A stretch of 64,000 bases of DNA, taken from the NCBI GenBank assembly GCA_022592445.1, contig JABYQR010000031.1, forward strand, positions 1 through 64,000. The letters are read 5' to 3'. The notes beneath the pieces were generated by a model. That model had not been told where the DNA came from. It was given only the letters and a program-made list of their open reading frames with translations, and did not search any database. The position numbers and the translations under genes are program-made. Below, in pieces: positions 58,438 through 64,000 of this stretch (position 1 is its first letter; each line of letters opens with the position of its first letter). Source of the DNA: Cytidiella melzeri (Eukaryota > Basidiomycota > Agaricomycetes > Polyporales > Irpicaceae).

Positions 58438-61400
58438 CTAAGCGATCAAGGAACATAATGAGCTCTTCAGCATCTTCAGTGGTGCGTGTTGATTCTGCCG
58501 CAACTGGCTATCACCGTCCTCATCCTCCTCGTCGATGTCAATCCAGTCTTGATCAGGTGCGGCAAGTCCAAGTGTCGCTACCCATGCGGGAGCAGGGACT
58601 TCGTGAGGATGCAGCTCATCTCGACTGACATGCCTGCCAATCTTGAGCTCGCCGGTAAACCCTGGGAGCCGTGAGATCTGCAGCAGGTGTTGTGCAATGG
58701 TTGCGTTGATCCGGTCTCGTTCTGCCCATGCATGGACAGCTCGTGGGCAAGAGGTGGGTCTGGAATGATCAGCACAGCAACTGCGCGCCAGTAGTCAAAA
58801 TGTTCGTCGTACATAGCGGTAAGCAATCGTCGTATTTCAACGTTGCAGCGAAGAAGTTCTTCCTGTGCTCGAACAACATTGAAGTGAAGACGCGTGGCCT
58901 CCCGGTGCACTGGCTTGGCCCATTCGAGCTGGCGAATGTCTTGTCGAGCGTTACGGAGCAAATCGAAGTCACCGATGGAAGACATGTTGATAAGCTCCTC
59001 CCATCGTAACTTCGGGCGTGGCGGCGTCAAGAGTGTTGCTTGCTTGTTGTACTCATCCAGTGCTTTGCGAATAGCCTCGGCGCGTGTTCGTAATGCTTGG
59101 CCAATTTTTTCGCGCAGCTTGTATGCTGTCACGTAGATAGTTAGCTGCTGTACTGTTGTACTGTGATGTGCTCGTACCAATGCCGCCCATGCTGATCTTC
59201 GTGAGCTCGAGGAGCCGCTGAACAACGAGGTGCTCAAGCTTGTCCAGAGCAAGGCGATACTTGCGCATGACCATCTCGGACTTCGCCTCCTGGTAAGCTC
59301 TGTCTGCAGGAGTCCAGCGTTCTTCAAGTGACAGTCGGGTCTCGAGAGCTGCAGTATGGTCCTCGGCATCTTCGAGTTTCTTCCAAGTGTGTCGATACCG
59401 GTTCTTCACCGCAGTTATAGTGGCACCACGAACCTGCGTAGCAGCCATGTCCAGATCGAGCTTCTGGCGGTCAAGACTTGCTGTGTTTGCTCGGTACCTG
59501 TCAACCTTTGTGAATAGAGTGTCAATTAATACACGTGAAGAGTTACTGTGCTTCATCGAGTGCCTCAAGTGACTCTAAGTACTCAAGGCGCAAAGAAAGC
59601 TCTTCTGGCTCAGCCTTGAGACCCTGAAGATATGCCTTCTCATCCTTTAGGTATTGCGCGAAGTCAGCGGGTGTTGTGCCTAGCTTTGCAAAAAGGTTTC
59701 TCAAATCCGCGCCATCCTTCTGGATAATGCCGAGGGCCTGCTGATAATTGTGAAGGAGGAACGTGCCTGAGAAGACAACAATAGTCAGTCTGCGCTATGA
59801 TTTTTGGTGCAATCACTCACCCGAGTCCGCGTGCTTATCTAAGCTGCGGAACGCCCAGTGTTGCTCAATGGCTTGATGCCGGTGAAACGCAGATGCTAGT
59901 CGCGTTCCGGAAGCTAGCATGTTTGAGTCCTTGAACGCACGCTCGCACCCTTCGAAATCTTCTTTACCCGCACCATTTATATACATAGGATGCCAGTCCA
60001 ATTGGCAAAGTCGGTTGTGCTGATGGCCGTGGAATGCGGGCACAATCAGCCGGAGGTTCTGCTCTATGGCGCGATCGCGCAGCGAGCTGTTCAGGATGGT
60101 CTTCCATGTATCGCAGCCAATGTCATACGCCAGCCCAATGTTTTGTCCAAAGACCGACATCAGTTTATCAATGACCGCGAGTGCATATTTTCGACTGTTG
60201 CAAGTAGTTGATACTAGTCAGCAGCAGTACTACACGGCCAGGAATATGTGGATACTTACAGTTCACCACTGCGAATCATATCGCAAAATACTAATGGGTG
60301 GACGTGGCGACAGAACGACGCAAAAACGCCAGTTGTGTGGAAAAGCGCAAACGCCCGTTTACGCTCTTCCGGTGCTGCAGCGCGCCATTTCTCAACACAA
60401 TCAGCAGTGGAAAGTACACTTGTGGTCTGTTCCACAGACGCGTCGTCCCCATGTTGAACAGCTGGTGCCTATGGATTTCATAGGATTTTGTGGCTTTCAA
60501 ACATCAAAAACAAACGCACCTTGCTAGAAGCCGACGACACAACCTCGTCCTTGAACTTGTTCACTGCCTCTGGCAACAAGAACAGGTCCTTGATGTGATG
60601 TGTTCGTTCGTCTTGACAAGGAGATCCGTAGCGCACACTTGAGTCGACGAGCTTGAGCGAGCTATTGCCATCCATAGAGCATAGAAGAGACAGAGCCAAC
60701 GCCGGCTCGTTCTCCAGCGTGTACATACATGGAGGGCAGGCGTGACGAAGCCTCCACTCTGACGAGTCCCGCCTCAACCTCACGTTGACATGAGTGTCAA
60801 CGCGGTGCAGTATTTCCAGGTACACGTCGAATGACCCTGAAAACTGCTCGACAAAGGAGCGATTGAATGGTCGCTAGGAGACTTAGTCAGCACTACAACG
60901 ACAGATGTATACGTGACAATGCTCACCCCATGCAAATGACATAGTGCTTGTACCTGTGCGTAAATGCTCAGCTTTGGGCATACACGGTGGAGTTGGCGGT
61001 ACGCCTCGAGGACTTCGAACGCTATTGCCGTCGTTGGATTTCGCGGTGACGTCCCGAGGTAGCCATGCTGCGCAATCGAGACATTAGGATACCTGTCAGC
61101 TGCGTCAAGCACAACTGACAGCGTGGATTGGTCTGTGTGCGTCAAAAGTGAGTTGGCCTACTATCAGGCGGAGTGACAAGAACTTACAGAAGAAATCTAT
61201 GGTAGCAATTTCGAGGTTCCTTGTATCTTCGTACCCTCCAGCTTCAGTGACGAGAGGATCACGCCGCCACAACAGATATGCGTCAACAAGAGCTTCCATC
61301 TGTTCACTCCATGCAATGTTGTTGAGATGGGTGCGATCTCGTCGTGTACGCGGATCAAACCGTTTCCTGGCATAGTCAATAAGCAGCCCATTGTCGCGAG

Positions 61401-61813
61401 AAATGCAACCTTACCCAGTGACATGTAGCTGGTCAAGGATCTCCTGGCAGATCTCAAGCTCGCCTCCTGCGCTGGATTCTACAGTGCCTTCGTCGCCTGC
61501 AGGAATGTTCATCATCGCGCGGAACTTCTCCTGCGGATCATCGACGTCCATCGCCTCGTAATCCGCAAAGTCATTTCCATGCATCAGCTCTCGTTGCTCG
61601 GTGCTTAGTCCTATATGCCCATTGGTGTCAGGTGTTTTGCAGGCGTGCGTGTTGGGTATTGGTCATACCAGCCAATCTCGCCTGTATCTGTGCATCGTTA
61701 CGAGCCTTCGCCGCTCCCGTTACGTTCAGTGTGCGTTTCTGTTGCTTTACAGACCTACCATTTCGCGATACGCGTACGTTTACCCTCGACGAAAGCCCCC
61801 CATGCTTGCCCAT
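58438..61813 (-). CDS. KDZ (Kyakuja-Dileera-Zisupton) transposase
   Basis: Eleven exons: 61669-61813, 61415-61610, 61188-61366, 60927-61132, 60520-60873, 60260-60468, 59821-60194, 59547-59766, 59178-59497, 58813-59125 and 58438-58759. They join without a break to 945 residues. Family landmarks in order: CPPCMYTLENEPAL with MDGNSSLK; TGVFASFCRHVHPL with DMIRSGEL; LAYDIGC; VPAFHGHQHNRLCQL; GAGKEDFEGCERAFKDSNML; then long helical C-terminal segments (KLREKIGQALRTRAEAIRKA). The conserved D of YDIGC and E of EGCER lie in the RNase-H-like catalytic region of the family. It should cut at the element ends (TIRs). All introns are 48-65 bp, and no frameshift or stop was found. Confidence 0.9.
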
Positions 61814-62064
61814 CGTACTCGTCCTCGGTCAACGGGATAGCCACTTTGCAAAACACTATAAAAATGTAGTCATCAGTCACCCAAACATAAGTAAAACAAC
61901 TCTTACAACGAAATGACTATAACTGTAGGGTAGGGAACGGCACGGATGGTTGACGAGCAAGAAGTGCGGAAGGGCGCTAACCTCTTCGGACTTACCCAAT
62001 AACAACAGTCGGACATTTGCGCGATTGCGGGTAGATACGGACTGAGTCATTAGCGCACTAAAAA
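61814..62064. promoter_or_regulatory. Transposase upstream region
   Basis: About 250 bp between the transposase start and the right TIR; presumed promoter. No TATA box is certain. Confidence 0.4.
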
Positions 62065-62445
62065 CACAATGGAGAGAGGCGGGAAGAGGCAGAAAGGGGC
62101 GGGACAGGGGCGAGAGAGATGACACAAGGGCGGAAAGGGGCGGGAAACATAAGGCAACGGCGGGAAACATAAGGCAACGGCTGGAAAGATAACGCAACGG
62201 CAGGAAAGATAACGCAACGGCGGAAAAGATAACGCAACGGCGGGAAAGATGGGAAAAGGGCGGGGACTAGCCTAATACAGCAACTCTCAGGGCGAAGGGT
62301 GGAGGGCGGGCCCGACGATGGGGCGCGGGAACGCCCAGACACTGCCTCAGAGGGGAGGCCACGTGAAGACTTCGAAAGGAGGGAGGGATCTCGTAGATCT
62401 CAGGAAATTCTCCAAGGGATTCTCTTTCTGCGGGACGGATAGGTG
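62065..62445. repeat. Right terminal inverted repeat
   Basis: Inverse of 51567-51990. It includes five 20-bp units of the type GGAAAGATAACGCAACGGC (62151-62255) and ends GGACGGATAGGTG. Confidence 0.85.
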
Positions 62446-62452
62446 GGAAGGC
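62446..62452. repeat. Target-site duplication, right
   Basis: GGAAGGC directly after the right terminus; identical to 51560-51566. Confidence 0.85.
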
Positions 62453-62488
62453 GAACGTCTGGTGAATTTGGTGTGAGGCGCGTACCGG

Positions 62489-63060
62489 TTGCGCGTGACG
62501 CGAATCAAGGCTTTTTCGACCTTATTAGCGCCCAATCTTGTTAACGCTGCGCGCATTGACGCGGACTTCAACAATCCTCGCGGCCCCATAGGACGAACGA
62601 ACGCCTTTGCGCGGCACCTCGAGACTCTAGACCATGGAGCTATTGCAGCAAAAATGGTTCAAATTATCGACTTCATGGCCAGCCTCCAGATGGACACCGC
62701 CACTTTCTTGCATTATCTCCGCTGGAACCTCGAGATACCCGGGTGCATGGTGCACAAGCAGTCGGTCATAAGGTGAGTAGACTTGCGAGATAATGAAGTA
62801 GATGTGTGCTCACTCACATCAAGATACGCTCGAACCGCGCTGATGCGCTGCACGCAATTACCAGGTATCTTAAAACACTGGCACAAGTCGCCATCTCTGC
62901 ACAATAAGGGTGTTAGCACTCGTGGAGCTAATATTGCTTTGCTCAGTTCTCATGCTACTCACTCAAAACATGCATTAAATAAAAGCTATGTACTGCAGCT
63001 ACCTACGGAAATGCTGAACAGAGAAAATCATGAACGGGTAGTGAGTTTCCTTTCGGGCCA
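62489..63060 (+). pseudogene. DUF6589-like protein, N-terminal fragment
   Basis: A first segment to 62773 (ALAPNLV-like start, AKMVQIIDFMASLQMDTATF) ends at GTGAGT. After an acceptor at 62823 the frame continues RYARTALMRCTQLPGILKHW and STRGANIALLSSHATHSKHA. This order resembles the N-terminal part of DUF6589-containing proteins that are repeated in Agaricomycete genomes. There is no ATG in front; the 10.9-kb element is inserted just upstream. After about 63040 the similarity fades. Probably broken. Confidence 0.4.
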
Positions 63061-63180
63061 CGCTGTGTCAGGCGTGCGGTCTCTTTGTCTTTTTAAAACT
63101 CCGCAAGCCTGGAAAAGGAAGGAGCGCGCCGACTTCCGAATCGTCTGGTTCGAGACTAGATTGTCGTCACCCTCAGAGCT

Positions 63181-63912
63181 TTGCTCGTTTCGAAACCAGA
63201 ATGTGAAACAACACCTCACAGAAAACCCTTGAGCGGTGCAAGTGGAAGCACCACTGATCGGAAACCTGATGATTCTGGTAAATTGACCATGAAACCAATG
63301 ATGACAACGACATCGGAGGATAGGAGCAACAGGCGAAGGAGGGAGGCGTGTGTTGCACCGGCTCGCACAGCTCATCCAACAATACACGATAAACCCCTGT
63401 CCAAGACTCGAGTTTCACAAAGACCCGGTAGCAAATTGGACAGCTTACATACTGGACTGGAGCTAGTCCACGGCCTTCGAAAGAAACTGGACCGTCCGTT
63501 GACAAGTGACAAGAAAATATGCGGAGCTATGATGCGTGTTGTAAGTAAGTACATGGGTGCGATGCTTCTACATGATGATTCGTTTTCGTTTCGTTTGAAG
63601 CCTGTGGTGTGCCAATTATGCAAATCCGAAGCCCTCTCCACCCTCGTGAATGGCGAGCAAAACTTGTTGCCTGAGCATCTCGTAGGAAGAATACTGAGGA
63701 AGGTCGATCTGGTTGAAACCTGTTTACGTCCCGTTAACAACAAACATATCAAATGCAAAGATGTAAATTGGATTGCGTACAAGTGTGTGCCTGAGGAAGA
63801 CGGTCAACCTCTCCATATGCCCGATGGATGGAGAATCGCTGAGTGCCCTGAACGCCTTGCAGGTCCACAAAGCCGCCGAGCGGAACGCGGGATGTACCGG
63901 TGGCAAAACTGA
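63181..63912 (+). CDS. Unassigned ORF, 243 codons
   Basis: A continuous plus-strand frame. The first ~80 codons are polar and S/T/R-rich. The later part looks more protein-like ([55 protein letters not shown]). No ATG is certain, since the first codon is an alternative start, and introns may be missed. No family is recognised. It may be a continuation of the DUF6589-like region or a separate gene running to the window edge. Confidence 0.35.
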   Translation: MLVSKPECETTPHRKPLSGASGSTTDRKPDDSGKLTMKPMMTTTSEDRSNRRRREACVAPARTAHPTIHDKPLSKTRVSQRPGSKLDSLHTGLELVHGLRKKLDRPLTSDKKICGAMMRVVSKYMGAMLLHDDSFSFRLKPVVCQLCKSEALSTLVNGEQNLLPEHLVGRILRKVDLVETCLRPVNNKHIKCKDVNWIAYKCVPEEDGQPLHMPDGWRIAECPERLAGPQSRRAERGMYRWQN

Positions 63913-64000
63913 GTACTTTGGCTCGCTCTTCTCGGTTGAAGGACTTGAGAGCTCTCCAAAACCATACGATGGCAGGATCGGAGCTCGTGTACCCGTTGTA

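Larger units (their letters stand above)
51567..62445. mobile_element. KDZ-family transposon, 10.9 kb, with TIRs, TSD and cargo
   Basis: The left end CACCTATCCGTCCCGCAGAA and right end TTCTGCGGGACGGATAGGTG are perfect inverses, and inverted similarity extends about 400 bp. GGAAGGC occurs directly outside both ends (51560-51566 and 62446-62452), a perfect 7-bp target-site duplication. Inside are a KDZ transposase gene next to the right end, an HMG-box-like gene, a coiled-coil gene, a second left-type terminus at 56169 and a long palindrome. KDZ (Kyakuja-Dileera-Zisupton) elements are known in basidiomycetes and often carry additional genes. The perfect duplication and intact transposase suggest recent activity. 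Confidence 0.85.

Overview
The window looks like nuclear DNA of a filamentous basidiomycete (Agaricomycete). The genes are split by many short introns, mostly 48-70 bp with GT-AG borders and a few GC-AG. The proteins are fungal, and the mobile DNA includes a KDZ transposase, copia and chromodomain gypsy remnants and a DUF6589-like gene. The repeats remind me of Rhizoctonia-type genomes; that is inference, not proof. All exon joins below were worked out by hand from splice sites and reading-frame continuity.

Layout. (1) 1-1717 is an exact direct copy of 14317-16033 and carries the 3' end of an RBM25-like splicing-factor gene. (2) 1718-12779 is a nested transposon field: a TIR family holding a ~142-bp minisatellite, a solo LTR with a target-site duplication, chromodomain gypsy debris between inverted LTRs, a pair of diverged inverted ORFs, another LTR, and a 2.4-kb TG...CA element. 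A small secreted-protein gene follows. (3) 14.2-39.2 kb is a gene-rich island: RBM25-like; three single-pass membrane proteins with PPxY tails; RNA polymerase III subunit RPC17/RPC9; CCR4-NOT subunit NOT2; a helical protein of unknown function; a 2OG-Fe(II) oxygenase convergent with a short-chain dehydrogenase; a GPI-anchored GH16 enzyme; and VTS1. (4) 40-50.2 kb is a second transposon field made of the same families, with a 14-unit minisatellite array and a copia reverse transcriptase split by a 1.86-kb element. (5) 50.2-51.4 kb has a second secreted protein. (6) 51567-62445 is a 10.9-kb mobile element with ~400-bp terminal inverted repeats and a perfect 7-bp target-site duplication. It carries an apparently intact 945-residue KDZ transposase, two further genes (an HMG-box-like protein and a coiled-coil protein) and a 735-bp-arm palindrome. 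(7) The right edge holds a DUF6589-like fragment and an unassigned ORF.

The island genes are mainly RNA-handling housekeeping functions: splicing, Pol III, deadenylation and Smaug-type mRNA recognition. The oxygenase, dehydrogenase and GH16 genes are the metabolic and secreted part. The most unusual object is the KDZ element. Its cargo genes, duplicated left terminus and internal palindrome suggest a composite, possibly still mobile unit.
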